Numbered from the stretch's first letter, positions 43,023 to 52,420 are shown. The stretch: 64,000 nucleotides of DNA from Paenibacillus selenitireducens (GCF_002021565.1 NZ_MSZX01000002.1:124027-188026); one strand, 5' to 3'. Notes: generated from the sequence alone by a model not told the origin. Numbers and translations: made by a program.

Positions 43023-44207
43023 GTGGGAGAAGCAGTAATAACAAGTGCAGTTCGTACTCCAATCGGCAGCATGATGGGAGTGTACCAGCAAGTTTCTGCT
43101 GTTGAGCTTGGTGCGCTCACCCTTCGTGAAGCGATGGCAAGGTCGCAGATCGAGTCGGGACAGGTAGAGCAGATCTGGATGGGCAATGTGTTGCAGGCAG
43201 GGGCAGGGCAAAACCCGGCAAGACAAGCTGGATTCATGGCGGCTGTTCCCGTACATGTTCCTGCCGCTACGCTTAATTTTGTGTGTGGGTCCGGGCTAAT
43301 GGCTGTGATGCTTGGCGCGCAAAGCATTCGTGCGGATGAGTCGTCGATTGTTTTAGCTGGAGGTATGGAGAATATGTCGCAAGCTCCTTATGTGCTTAAG
43401 CAAGCAAGAGGCGGCTATCGGATTGGGGATGGCCAGCTTATCGATAGTATCATGCATGATGGATTACGGTGTGCGATTGCAGACGTACCTATGGGTGTGA
43501 CGGCAGAACGATTGGCGGAACGCTTTGCTATTGGACGTGACGAGCAAGATGCATTTGCCTTATCTAGTCAGGTGAAAGCTGCACAGGCTGTTGCTGAACA
43601 ATGTTTCGCAGAAGAACTTGTGACCGTGCGTTATACCGACCGCAAGGGCAGCACGGTTACGGTTGAACAAGATGAACACCCGCGAGCGGGGATGACGCTT
43701 CAAATTCTCGGTAAATTAAAACCGTCTTTCGAACAAGGAGGCACGGTTACGCCTGGGAATGCTTCGGGCATTAATGACGGAGCAGCAGCTATCGTGTTAA
43801 GTTCGGAACAACGTGCCCGCGAACTTCATCTTCAGCCCATAGCCCGCATCCGCGGTTATGCCCATGTCGGCATTGAGCCGGAATGGATGGGACTCGGACC
43901 GGTTCCAGCTATCCGTAAAGCGCTGCAACGCGCTGGGTTGCGTATGCAGGATGTAGATCTCTTCGAGCTTAATGAAGCGTTCGCAGTTCAGACGCTTGCC
44001 GTCATGCGAGAGCTCGACATCGATCCAGCGAAAATCAACGTACATGGCGGCGCGATTGCGCTCGGACATCCCATTGGAGCAAGCGGAACGCGCATCCTGG
44101 TCACCTTATTGCATGCGATGAAGCAGCGTAATGTCCGAACAGGGGTGGCGGCCTTGTGTGTTGGCGGGGGCCATGGGATCGCCATCGTCGTGGAGGCGAT
44201 GGCGTGA
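43023..44207 (+). CDS. Acetyl-CoA C-acetyltransferase (thiolase)
   Basis: The 394-residue protein starts at GTG 43023 (AGAGGTGG upstream). It is a complete thiolase: nucleophile Cys in [15 protein letters not shown] (about residue 88), EMF-like [10 protein letters not shown], His in [18 protein letters not shown], and the second Cys in [14 protein letters not shown]. It cleaves or forms acetoacetyl-CoA/3-ketoacyl-CoA. It overlaps the acyl-CoA ligase gene by 1 bp (TGATG), so the two are translationally coupled, and it opens the 43-59 kb CoA-metabolism locus. Confidence 0.93.
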   Translation: MGEAVITSAVRTPIGSMMGVYQQVSAVELGALTLREAMARSQIESGQVEQIWMGNVLQAGAGQNPARQAGFMAAVPVHVPAATLNFVCGSGLMAVMLGAQSIRADESSIVLAGGMENMSQAPYVLKQARGGYRIGDGQLIDSIMHDGLRCAIADVPMGVTAERLAERFAIGRDEQDAFALSSQVKAAQAVAEQCFAEELVTVRYTDRKGSTVTVEQDEHPRAGMTLQILGKLKPSFEQGGTVTPGNASGINDGAAAIVLSSEQRARELHLQPIARIRGYAHVGIEPEWMGLGPVPAIRKALQRAGLRMQDVDLFELNEAFAVQTLAVMRELDIDPAKINVHGGAIALGHPIGASGTRILVTLLHAMKQRNVRTGVAALCVGGGHGIAIVVEAMA

Positions 44208-45751
44208 TGAGCATGAATAAGAGTGAACTGCAGGGTGTCGGCAGCAGGGATAGAGATATTGCGATGGATTGGTTTATGAAGCGCAGTCTACAGAACGGGG
44301 ATCGTATCGCTGTACAAGATGGAGAATCGGGTCAAGGATGGACGTATGCGGAGATGGATGTCCGCGCTTCGAGAATCGCGTTATTTTTGCGACAACAAGG
44401 CGTATCCCTTGGCGATCGAGTTGGTTTATTCGCGCCGAACGATGTCGCCTACGTGGATTTGTTATTCGCGTGTCGAAAGATAGGGGCCATCTTTGTTCCT
44501 TTCAATTGGCGTCTATCTGTTGCAGAGTTGAATGGGATCATTACGGATTGTACGCCTACTTGCATATTCGTGCATCCTGCCCTTGAAGAAACGGTGTCTT
44601 TGTTAAGCTTGCACGGCGGAACGCGGGTTGGTCTTCAGGATGAGGCGTATCAACTTGCGTTAGCGGAAGGTGAATCGCTGGCAGATCCCGTTGAGTGCCA
44701 TATGTCGCATGCTTGGATGATGATCTATACCGGGGGAACGACAGGGAAACCGAAAGGAGTTATCCTGAGTTACGAATCGGTCCTTTGGAATGCGGTGAAC
44801 ACGGTGATCAGCTGGAATTTAACCGCAGATGAAATTACCCCGACGTACTTGCCGATGTTTCATACAGGAGGATTAAACGCCTTGTCGCTGCCTGTTCTGA
44901 TTGCGGGTGGAACCGTCGTTATCGCCAAATCCTTCGATGCGGAGAGTGTCGTCAAGCTATTAAATCAAGAACGCTGCACGATCGCTTTGATGGTACCTAC
45001 GATGTACCACATGCTCATTAACTCAGAAGCATTTGAACAGTCATCCTTCCCAACGATGCATACGTTCATTTCCGGGGGGGCTCCATGTCCACAGGCGGTG
45101 TATGAAGCGTTTGCCCATAAAAAAATTGCCTTTAAAGAGGGTTATGGTGCCACCGAATCCGGTCCGAATAATTTTGTTATCGATCCAAAGGATTCGTTGC
45201 GCAAATCGGGTTCCGTGGGCCGTCCGATGATGTTCACAGAAGTGAAGCTGATGCGTGGACTCGTCGAAATAACGGAGCCGCATGAAGTTGGCGAAGTCGT
45301 ATTATATGGCAAGCATTTGTTCCAACAGTATTGGAAGCAGCCAGAAGCCACGCAAGAAGTCCTTAAGAATGGTTGGTTCTATACAGGGGACCTTGGGAAG
45401 CGGGATGAGGAAGGCTTCTACTATATTGTTGGACGCAAGAAGGATATGATCATCACCGGCGGGGAGAATGTCTATCCGCAAGAGGTTGAGAAGTTGATCG
45501 AGAGCCACCCTTATGTTAGAGAAGCAGCGGTGATCGGCGTGCCGGATACGAAGTGGGGCGAAGTCATCGCCGCTGTAGTTGTGCTTCAACCGCTGGGAGA
45601 ATTGACGGCGGAAGAGCTAAAGGCGTATTGCAGCTGTCGAATCGCGAAATATAAAATTCCCAAACGGTTCCGATTTATTTCGGAATTGCCTAAAACGGCT
45701 GTTGGCAAATGTGATAAAAAAGCGCTGGTGGCTCTTTTTTTACCACAATAG
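44207..45751 (+). CDS. AMP-forming acyl-CoA synthetase, C-terminus ending in a repeat
   Basis: This 514-residue ANL-superfamily ligase starts at ATG 44207. Motifs: P-loop MIYTGGTTGKPKGVIL, A5 EGYGATESGPN, A7 GWFYTGDLG, A8 GRKKDMIITGGENVYP, and A10 PKTAVGKCDKKAL with the catalytic Lys. It activates a carboxylic acid to its CoA thioester. The final codons (TTA CCA CAA TAG) belong to the dispersed repeat ACCACAATAGAATTT, which supplies the stop codon. Substrate unknown; the neighbouring thiolase suggests a fatty or keto acid. Confidence 0.92.
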   Translation: MSMNKSELQGVGSRDRDIAMDWFMKRSLQNGDRIAVQDGESGQGWTYAEMDVRASRIALFLRQQGVSLGDRVGLFAPNDVAYVDLLFACRKIGAIFVPFNWRLSVAELNGIITDCTPTCIFVHPALEETVSLLSLHGGTRVGLQDEAYQLALAEGESLADPVECHMSHAWMMIYTGGTTGKPKGVILSYESVLWNAVNTVISWNLTADEITPTYLPMFHTGGLNALSLPVLIAGGTVVIAKSFDAESVVKLLNQERCTIALMVPTMYHMLINSEAFEQSSFPTMHTFISGGAPCPQAVYEAFAHKKIAFKEGYGATESGPNNFVIDPKDSLRKSGSVGRPMMFTEVKLMRGLVEITEPHEVGEVVLYGKHLFQQYWKQPEATQEVLKNGWFYTGDLGKRDEEGFYYIVGRKKDMIITGGENVYPQEVEKLIESHPYVREAAVIGVPDTKWGEVIAAVVVLQPLGELTAEELKAYCSCRIAKYKIPKRFRFISELPKTAVGKCDKKALVALFLPQ

Positions 45752-45793
45752 AATTTATAACTTTTCGGGAGATAGCCGAAATCAAATTAGGGT
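45741..45793 (+). repeat. Partial hairpin repeat and flank shared with 63031-63082
   Basis: ACCACAATAGAATTTATAA, then TTTTCGGGAGATAGCCGAAA, then TCAAATTAGG. The same text stands at 63038-63081 with TCTAGAATTTATACC. Both lie about 20-25 bp before a 184-bp repeat copy. Confidence 0.7.
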
Positions 45794-45817
45794 GACGGTA
45801 CCACGGAACGAGAAATT

Positions 45818-46001
45818 AACGGACTCAGGAGACCTTAATGATGCCAAAAGCACTCAAAATGCAGGGTGAACGGACACAGCAGCTCTTATTATGCTAGACA
45901 TAAGCTAAATACTCATGATTCGAATGGGATAAGGTCATCTGTGTCCGCAACAACGGCTAATCTATGAGTATAGTAAACAATAAGGTCTCTCATGTCCGTT
46001 A
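45818..46001. repeat. 184-bp four-unit palindromic repeat, copy 2
   Basis: Same length and ends as 30588-30771 (AACGGACTCAGGAGACC ... GGTCTCTCATGTCCGTT). Internal CGGACACAGCAGCTCTTAT and the inverse CGGACACAGATGACCTTAT are present. Confidence 0.85.
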
Positions 46002-46006
46002 TACAC

Positions 46007-46071
46007 AAGGCGCAACCACGAGTCGAATAGCCGCTCGCCTTCTTGCAACTGAATCATCCGAGCGCCTCGAG
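46007..46071 (-). pseudogene. 65-bp fragment of the gene decayed at 30790-31046
   Basis: The minus strand reads ARMIQLQEGERLFDSWLRL, against ARMIQLQEDERQFDSWLRL at 30862-30926. The fragment sits 6 bp after the 184-bp repeat. It lacks both the 3' end and everything upstream. Confidence 0.55.
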
Positions 46072-46132
46072 AATCAAGGGAGCATGACTTTGTCTTTCTA
46101 GCACCATTATAGCCACATTAGGATGCTTTTAT

Positions 46133-46240
46133 TTTCGTATAAACCACCTTGCTTACGAAGCGAGTTTTGCAAGCAAAACTTGTAGGTCGCTCAACCTCGA
46201 AAGGGCATCGATAGAGGTTTTCTCACCACAATAGAATGTA
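46133..46240 (-). repeat. Rearranged copy of the hairpin repeat
   Basis: The minus strand reads GTGAGAAAACCTCTATCGA then CTTTCGAGGTTGAGCGACC, like 14885 and 23494. On the + strand ACCACAATAGAAT ends it at 46239. Inside is the palindrome AGTTTTGC-AA-GCAAAACT. No gene is visible in 45752-46329 outside these repeats. Confidence 0.6.
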
Positions 46241-46260
46241 GAATGTGTAGAAAGTGCAGG

Positions 46261-46290
46261 AATACTTGGTGCAAACCAAGTATTTTTTTT
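46261..46290 (+). terminator. Terminator directly before the large regulator gene
   Basis: AATACTTGGT / ACCAAGTATT hairpin followed by TTTTTT, only 40 bp before the ATG at 46330. It may end upstream transcripts or act as a leader attenuator. Confidence 0.75.
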
Positions 46291-46329
46291 ATACAATGAA
46301 AGGAGAATTCTGGAAATTGGAGGGTGTAG

Positions 46330-49300
46330 ATGAAATTAGAAAGCCATGTGTTGAAAATGAAATTGACACCGCCACCCGTGAAGAAGCATATGCTGCGCCG
46401 TCCTCAGTTGACGAAGAAATTAAAGCGATTGACGGATTATCCGCTAACGCTTGTTCATTCTGGACCGGGATACGGTAAAAGTACTGCGTTGTCTGGATAT
46501 ATACGAACTGCTGATGTACCTTATGCATGGTACGGAATATCTTCACAGGATGATGATTTATTTCCATTTATCATGCATATGGTCTATGCCATACGTCAAC
46601 GAGAAGAACGGTTTGGTGATTCTGTCCTCGGCGCTCTGCAACAAGAACACCACGCGATGCGAGATTCGGAGATTTATCGGCTGGCAGATCTATTTCTTAA
46701 TGAGTTGACACACATGAGCGGGGAATTGGTGCTTGTATTAGATGATTATCATAATGTAGAACATAGTCAAGAAATCGAATGTTGGATGCAATATGTATTG
46801 CGGTATTTACCGGACATAGAGCCCTTTCGGCTTGTTGTCGTGAGTCGTACCCGGCCGGCTTGGGACGGGTTGCTTGCCTTGAAAGTGCGTGGCGAAATGA
46901 TGGAATTGACCCAACATGATCTGGCCTTCAGTGAAGAAGAAATGGAAGTCTTGTTCGCTGACAATTACGAATATCCGCTGACCAAAGCTCAAATTGCACA
47001 GATCTATGAGAAAACCGAAGGTTGGGTCATTGCGATTCAATTATTTTGGCAGCGCTTACTTGTGGCGGAAGGCGATATTTCGCAAGTATTGAAAAAGCCG
47101 CTGCAGCCGATGGATGATTTATTTCGTTTTCTTGCCTTGGAATTATTTCATAAACAGCCGAAGGCCCTGCAATTATTTATGCTTCAGACATCCATTCTGG
47201 ATTTGATGAGCGAGGAACTTTGTGATGCCGTGTGTGGTTATGGAGGCTCTCAAGATATGCTGAAGCAGCTTAACGCCAGGAACTTATTTCTGACGCAAGT
47301 CGACGACCGTCAATATCGCTACCATGCCTTATTTCGTGACTTTCTAATCGGAGAACTTCGCAAGCACACCGATTTGTATATCCTGCTTCATCGAAAGGCA
47401 GCTGATTATTTTACCACGCAGGGCCAGAGTGATCTCGCGCTGTTACATCTGGAAGCCGTGGGTGATTCCGAGCAAGCCGCGAGGCTCATGCATGTGCATG
47501 GGCCGGATATGATTCGCAGAGGGCATTTAGAACAATTGCTAACACGTTTACAGCGTCTGCCATCATCGAACAAACAACAATATCCGTCGCTATTTGTATA
47601 TGAAGGGGATATCTATCGGTATCGCTGTATCTATGATAAAGCCTTTCAAAGCTATATTGAAGGGGAGCATATCGCGTCGAGTCATGGCGATGTGATCACA
47701 CAGAGCTTATCGTTGCAAGGGCAGGCACAAATTTATTTGGACACGATTCAACCGGGAAAAGCGGAGGTCTTGCTGCTTCGTGCAATTGAATTGATTGAAT
47801 CGCTGCGCGGGGAAGACGTTGCGCAAGCCGTTCGACTCTATGGATTGATGGCAGAAAATCTTGTGAATTCTGGTCGAGCAGGTGAAGCAGAACGATGGTA
47901 TGAACGCTGTTTAGCGATGGATCCCCGATTTGAGGATGTACTGCTGGAATCGAGATTACGTTTGCGAACGGGAAGATTGTTGGAAGCGAAAAAAGTGCTG
48001 GAACGTGCCAAACGGACGGATGAACAAGGCTTATCCAAAGCATTGTCGCGTTCTCACCGGGAAGTCGGGTTGCTGTTATCGCTGATTGAAAGCTATAGCG
48101 GTGAGCCCTTAGCTGCCAAAGCCTCCGCTGAATCCGGCATGATGCAAGGGATCCGGTTGAATGCACCTTACGTTGAAGCCTGCGGTTGGATGCGTATGGG
48201 GCATGCGGCAGAGCTGTTAGGCCAATATGATAATCAGGTAGCATTAAACTGCTATAAGACATCCTTAGGGATGATGGAAAAGCTGGATCTACCACGCGGC
48301 AAAGCAGAACCACTAATGGGGTTGTGCTTGCTGTATGGGCGAGAACGTTCGATGGATTTAGCGTTGCAATACGGTCGGCAGGCATTAGCTGAAACGGAGA
48401 AAGTCAGCGATGGTTGGCTATCTTCATTTATCCGGATCGGCATGGGGATTGCTGTGTATTATGCACAGCAGTGGGAGGATGCGCGGGACATATTTCAGGA
48501 TTGCCTGATGCGCTTCGAACGTTGCGGAGATCGATTTGGCATGACGGTCACATGTATGTGGCTTGCGAGCACCGCATTTCGTATGGAAGACGATGGGGCA
48601 TTTGCTGCTTGGTTCGAACAGAGTTTGTGCCTTGCGGAAGAGGGAGGCTACAGCTTCTTATTCTTACAGCGCACATTATATGGACCTTCGGATCCACAGC
48701 AGCTTGTTCCACTATTATTGGAAGCCAAACGACTTCATCTTTGTAAAATGTTCGTGTCCTCCTTGTTGTTCACGCTGGGTATGGATCATTTAATCTACCA
48801 TCCCGGGTATACACTACGTATAGAAACACTCGGGGCATTCCGTGTGTGGCTGGGCGATCAAGAGCTTGGTGAGAAGGATTGGCTTCGCGGAAAGGCGAAG
48901 GAGCTGTTCCAACTGCTCGTAACGAAGCGGCAGCGTCCGCTCGGGAAGGAAGAAGTATTTGGGATGCTGCTTCCTGCATTGGATGAGAAGTCGGCGAACC
49001 GTGATTTCAAGGTGGCACTGAATGCACTGCAGACTGCGCTAGAGCCGCATCGTCGCGCACGATCGAATCCCTATTTTATTATTCGTATAGGGACTGCTTA
49101 TCAGTTGAATCCGAATGCAGGCTGGAACTTGGACACGGTGGAGTTCGAAGAGCGTGTGAAGGAAGGACTGGAGTCTGACCATGCGGAAGAAGCCATTCAT
49201 GCCTTGGAACAAGGCCTTCAGCTGTATAAGGGCGATTACATGCCAGAGCGGCGATATGACGATTGGTGCATTGAAGAGCGGGAAAGACTGCAAGTCCAGT

Positions 49301-49587
49301 ACTTGCGAGGCGCTGAACGCTTGGCACAACTCTATGAAGAATCCGGGCAATATAACAAATCTATTCGTTGGTGTGAGGCGATGCTTCAAAAGGACGTCTG
49401 CTGGGAAGAAGCTTATCGTCTGCTGATCCGATGCCATGTTCAACTGAACAATCGCAATCAAGCAATGAAGTGGTATAACAAATGTGTAACTGCCTTAGAA
49501 CAGGAGCTTGGCATTGAACCGATGCCGCAGACGAAGGAATTGTATCTTAAGCTGACGGATACGCAAGGAAATGTAACTCATTTGTAA
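46330..49587 (+). CDS. MalT-like STAND ATPase regulator with C-terminal OmpR/BTAD domain
   Basis: This 1085-residue cytoplasmic activator starts behind GGAGGGTG. N-terminal NTPase of the MalT/STAND type: Walker A HSGPGYGKSTAL (about residues 44-55) and Walker B LVLVLDDYHNV (about 135-145). A TPR superhelix follows (about 390-800, e.g. RSHREVGLLLSLIESYSGEP). The C-terminal part (about 830-1085) is an OmpR-like winged helix (LRGKAKELFQLLVTKRQRPL) and a bacterial transcriptional activator domain (EEAYRLLIRCHVQLNN). It stands directly before the Liv-type operon and probably switches it on when a ligand binds the TPR region. Confidence 0.9.
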   Translation: MKLESHVLKMKLTPPPVKKHMLRRPQLTKKLKRLTDYPLTLVHSGPGYGKSTALSGYIRTADVPYAWYGISSQDDDLFPFIMHMVYAIRQREERFGDSVLGALQQEHHAMRDSEIYRLADLFLNELTHMSGELVLVLDDYHNVEHSQEIECWMQYVLRYLPDIEPFRLVVVSRTRPAWDGLLALKVRGEMMELTQHDLAFSEEEMEVLFADNYEYPLTKAQIAQIYEKTEGWVIAIQLFWQRLLVAEGDISQVLKKPLQPMDDLFRFLALELFHKQPKALQLFMLQTSILDLMSEELCDAVCGYGGSQDMLKQLNARNLFLTQVDDRQYRYHALFRDFLIGELRKHTDLYILLHRKAADYFTTQGQSDLALLHLEAVGDSEQAARLMHVHGPDMIRRGHLEQLLTRLQRLPSSNKQQYPSLFVYEGDIYRYRCIYDKAFQSYIEGEHIASSHGDVITQSLSLQGQAQIYLDTIQPGKAEVLLLRAIELIESLRGEDVAQAVRLYGLMAENLVNSGRAGEAERWYERCLAMDPRFEDVLLESRLRLRTGRLLEAKKVLERAKRTDEQGLSKALSRSHREVGLLLSLIESYSGEPLAAKASAESGMMQGIRLNAPYVEACGWMRMGHAAELLGQYDNQVALNCYKTSLGMMEKLDLPRGKAEPLMGLCLLYGRERSMDLALQYGRQALAETEKVSDGWLSSFIRIGMGIAVYYAQQWEDARDIFQDCLMRFERCGDRFGMTVTCMWLASTAFRMEDDGAFAAWFEQSLCLAEEGGYSFLFLQRTLYGPSDPQQLVPLLLEAKRLHLCKMFVSSLLFTLGMDHLIYHPGYTLRIETLGAFRVWLGDQELGEKDWLRGKAKELFQLLVTKRQRPLGKEEVFGMLLPALDEKSANRDFKVALNALQTALEPHRRARSNPYFIIRIGTAYQLNPNAGWNLDTVEFEERVKEGLESDHAEEAIHALEQGLQLYKGDYMPERRYDDWCIEERERLQVQYLRGAERLAQLYEESGQYNKSIRWCEAMLQKDVCWEEAYRLLIRCHVQLNNRNQAMKWYNKCVTALEQELGIEPMPQTKELYLKLTDTQGNVTHL

Positions 49588-49589
49588 CT

Positions 49590-49637
49590 AAACTCCTTTA
49601 TGATGATCTCAAACAAGTCGTAAAGGGGTTTTTCTTT
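49590..49637 (+). terminator. Hairpin that pairs the ribosome binding site of the binding-protein gene
   Basis: AAACTCCTTTA (49590-49600) pairs with TAAAGGGGTTT (49621-49631), with TTCTTTT following. The right arm contains AAAGGGG, the only ribosome binding site of the next gene. The hairpin could stop transcription or hide that site. Confidence 0.6.
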
Positions 49638-50926
49638 TGTCTATGAAACTTATCACAAGAAAAGCAAGTGTAATGCTGTTGTTGAGTTTACTCTTCTTGG
49701 TCACGGCATGTGGGAATAGCGGCAGTGAGGCAAAGACAGAAACAAAGACAGAAACAAAGACAGAAACCAACCAGACACCAACGGCAACGAAAGAATCGGA
49801 ACCTGCAAAGGAGTTACCGCCGGTGAAAATCGGTGTATTGGCATCGTTGACAGGTGCGCTAGAAAGCTATGGGAAGCAAACGGTGCGAGGATTTGAATTA
49901 GGTATTGATTACGCGACCGAAGGAACGAAAACGGTTGCAGGACGCAAAATCGAATTTATTGTGGAAGACACCGAGACAAAGCCAGATGTAGCGGTAAAAA
50001 AGGCAACAAAGTTACTAGAAACCGATAAAGTCGATTTCTTAGTTGGTTCCTCAAGCTCCGGGGACACCTTAGCTGTGTTACCGCTAGCTGAGGAATATAA
50101 AAAAGTCATGGTCGTAGAACCTGCCGTGGCAGACAGTATTACAGGCGCGATGTGGAATAAGTATATTTTCCGTACGGCGCGCAACTCATCACAAGATGCG
50201 GTAGCAGGCGCGGCAGCGATTGCGAAGCAAGGAGTTAAAATCGCAACCTTTGCACCGGATGGCGCATTCGGCCGTGACGGCATTGCGGCATTTAAGGAAG
50301 CAGCGACCAAGCTTGGGGCCACAATTGTGGAAGAGCAATACGCGGATGCAACGGCTACCGATTTTACTGCAAATATTCAAAAGATTGTTAAAGCCAAACC
50401 GGATTACCTCTTCGTGGTCTGGGCAGGTGCGAACACACCTTGGAAGCAATTGCAGGATATGAAGGTGCAAGAGCAAGGGATTAAATTATCGACAGGAGCA
50501 CCTGACATCGCGGCTTTAAAAACGATGCAAGAGCTTACCGGCATGGAAGGCTTCTCGGTGTATTACCATACCCTGCCTACGAATGATGTGAACAAATGGC
50601 TTGTTGAAGAACATAAGAAACGCTTCAATGGCGAAGTTCCGGATTTGTTCACGCCAGGGGGCATGTCCGCTGCCATATCGATTGTGGAAGCCGTGAAGAA
50701 AACCAACGGAGATACGAATGCGGATCCATTGATTTCAGCGATGGAAGGCATGTCGTTTAATACACCCAAAGGGACTATGACGTTCCGCAAGGAAGATCAT
50801 CAAGCACTACAAAGCTTATATGCGGTGAAGCTGGAGAAACAAGACGGCGTGGATTATCCGGTTCCTGTACTCATTCGTGAATTATCACCGGAAGAGACAG
50901 CGCCGCCTATTCGAACGAAGCCATAG
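49637..50926 (+). CDS. Liv-type ABC transporter substrate-binding lipoprotein
   Basis: The 429-residue protein starts at TTG 49637. Lipoprotein signal with lipobox LVTACGNSG. The linker holds three tandem copies of KTET, encoded by a 12-bp tandem repeat, then a PPVKIGVLASLTGALESYG type-I periplasmic binding fold (LivJ/AmiC family). It captures the substrate outside the membrane for the two permeases and two ATPases that follow. Such proteins bind amino acids but also aromatic acids and amides; the ligand is unknown. Confidence 0.92.
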   Translation: MSMKLITRKASVMLLLSLLFLVTACGNSGSEAKTETKTETKTETNQTPTATKESEPAKELPPVKIGVLASLTGALESYGKQTVRGFELGIDYATEGTKTVAGRKIEFIVEDTETKPDVAVKKATKLLETDKVDFLVGSSSSGDTLAVLPLAEEYKKVMVVEPAVADSITGAMWNKYIFRTARNSSQDAVAGAAAIAKQGVKIATFAPDGAFGRDGIAAFKEAATKLGATIVEEQYADATATDFTANIQKIVKAKPDYLFVVWAGANTPWKQLQDMKVQEQGIKLSTGAPDIAALKTMQELTGMEGFSVYYHTLPTNDVNKWLVEEHKKRFNGEVPDLFTPGGMSAAISIVEAVKKTNGDTNADPLISAMEGMSFNTPKGTMTFRKEDHQALQSLYAVKLEKQDGVDYPVPVLIRELSPEETAPPIRTKP

Positions 50927-50958
50927 TACCCATAGATGTGAATAAGGGAGAGACGCGC

Positions 50959-51756
50959 ATGGATCCGATTTTACAGACGGAGGGTTTAACAATCGCGTTT
51001 GGCGCTTATACAGCGGTAGATGATGTAACGTTGGCTGTGCCAAGAAATCACTTTAAATCGATTATCGGGCCGAATGGCGCAGGCAAGACGACATTTTTTA
51101 ATTTATTAAGCGGGCAGCTTAAGGTAACCCAAGGAACTGTCAAGTTCAAAGGGCAGGATGTATCGGCGCTTCCACCATTTGCGAGAACAAGGCTAGGGAT
51201 GGGCCGATCATTTCAAATCACCAATGTATTCCCGAAATTAACGGTACTTGAGAATGTCCGGCTTGCGGTTCAATCGCAAGCCGGAGTTCGGTTCCATATG
51301 CTGCTTCATTACCGCAGCCGTCGCTTTCGCGTGTTCGAGGAAGGGGCATTACATCTGTTGGATATGGTATTGCTAGGCAGCAGACGAGATACCCTTGCGA
51401 TGCATCTGGCTCACGGCGAGAAACGCAAGCTGGAAATTGCGATGCTGCTTGCCTTGCAGCCTGATTTATTGCTATTAGACGAACCGACGGCCGGGATATC
51501 GCTTGAGGAAGTTCCAGCGATCCTTGAAGTCATCCGCCGTATCAAGTCTGAGGGGGATCGAACGATTATGCTCATTGAACACAAGATGGAGATGATCCTC
51601 GATTTATCGGATAGTATCACCGTGCTTTTCAATGGCAAATTACTTGCAGATGGCACGCCGGAGGACATCATGAACAATGAAATGGTGCAAACAGCATATT
51701 TAGGAGGGTTGTATGATGACGCTGTTGCAAGTCAAGGACATGCAGACGTTTATTGA
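50959..51756 (+). CDS. Liv-type ABC transporter ATP-binding protein (LivG-like)
   Basis: The 265-residue protein starts at ATG 50959 behind AAGGGAGAG. Walker A IIGPNGAGKTTFFNLLSG, the LivG-typical GMGRSFQITNVFPKLTVLENV, Walker B LLLLDEPTAGISLEEV and LIEHKM in the switch. In Walker B the usual GLnP is replaced by GISLE. The signature is less clear (HLAHGEKRKLEIAMLL, with HGEKR in place of the common YGEQR). It is in the operon and overlaps the next ATPase gene by 44 bp. Confidence 0.92.
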   Translation: MDPILQTEGLTIAFGAYTAVDDVTLAVPRNHFKSIIGPNGAGKTTFFNLLSGQLKVTQGTVKFKGQDVSALPPFARTRLGMGRSFQITNVFPKLTVLENVRLAVQSQAGVRFHMLLHYRSRRFRVFEEGALHLLDMVLLGSRRDTLAMHLAHGEKRKLEIAMLLALQPDLLLLDEPTAGISLEEVPAILEVIRRIKSEGDRTIMLIEHKMEMILDLSDSITVLFNGKLLADGTPEDIMNNEMVQTAYLGGLYDDAVASQGHADVY

Positions 51757-52420
51757 GCAGTACCATATTCTCCAAGGCGTGACAATGGACGTTACGCCTG
51801 GTGAAATCACGGTGCTGTTTGGGCGTAACGGTGCGGGCAAGACAACAACCCTTCGTTCGATTATGGGCCTTCAGCCGGCATCGAAAGGCAGTATTCATTG
51901 GAAAGGCGAATCGATTGAACGTCTTGCGACGTATCAAATTGCCCGAAAAGGTATTGGATATGTCCCTGAGGATCAGAGCATGTTCTATGATTTGACGGTA
52001 GGCGAGACGATGAGAATTGCGATGCGTCGGCAAGATGACAGGACTATGGAACGGCAAGAATGGATTCTAAATGTATTTCCTGATTTACGAACCTTTTGGA
52101 ACCGTAAGACTGGATTATTGAGCGGTGGACAGAAGCAGATGATGGCCATTGCACGTGCGTATGTAAATGATAACGATTTGCTGCTTATCGATGAGCCGAG
52201 TAAAGGACTCGCCCCCATCATGGTTGAGAAGCTGATGCAATCGATTGAAATGATGAAGGCGAAGACGACCGTGTTGCTCGTGGAGCAGAACTTTTTCATG
52301 GCTCAGACGATTGGTGACCGGTATTACATGATGGATGAGGGCAAAATTGTTCATCAGGGCTCGATGCAGGAGCTGCGCAACAATGGAGAGATTCGGCGGA
52401 AATATCTCGGGATTGCTTAG
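51713..52420 (+). CDS. Liv-type ABC transporter ATP-binding protein (LivF-like)
   Basis: This 235-residue ATPase has Walker A LFGRNGAGKTTTLRSIMG, the LivF-like VPEDQSMFYDLTVGETM, signature LLSGGQKQMMAIARA, Walker B LLLIDEPSKGLAPI and VLLVEQNFFMA. The ATG at 51713 (or 51716) lies behind AGGAGGG, 44 bp inside the preceding gene, so translation is coupled. It forms the heterodimer with the LivG-like protein. Confidence 0.93.
   Translation: MMTLLQVKDMQTFIEQYHILQGVTMDVTPGEITVLFGRNGAGKTTTLRSIMGLQPASKGSIHWKGESIERLATYQIARKGIGYVPEDQSMFYDLTVGETMRIAMRRQDDRTMERQEWILNVFPDLRTFWNRKTGLLSGGQKQMMAIARAYVNDNDLLLIDEPSKGLAPIMVEKLMQSIEMMKAKTTVLLVEQNFFMAQTIGDRYYMMDEGKIVHQGSMQELRNNGEIRRKYLGIA

Noticed and set aside
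46254-46478. 74-codon + frame starting before the large regulator
   Set aside because: It runs through the terminator hairpin and overlaps the regulator start out of frame, with no ribosome binding site.
47696-48385. 229-codon minus-strand frame inside the large regulator gene
   Set aside because: Composition is unlike protein and it lies wholly within a strong coding region.
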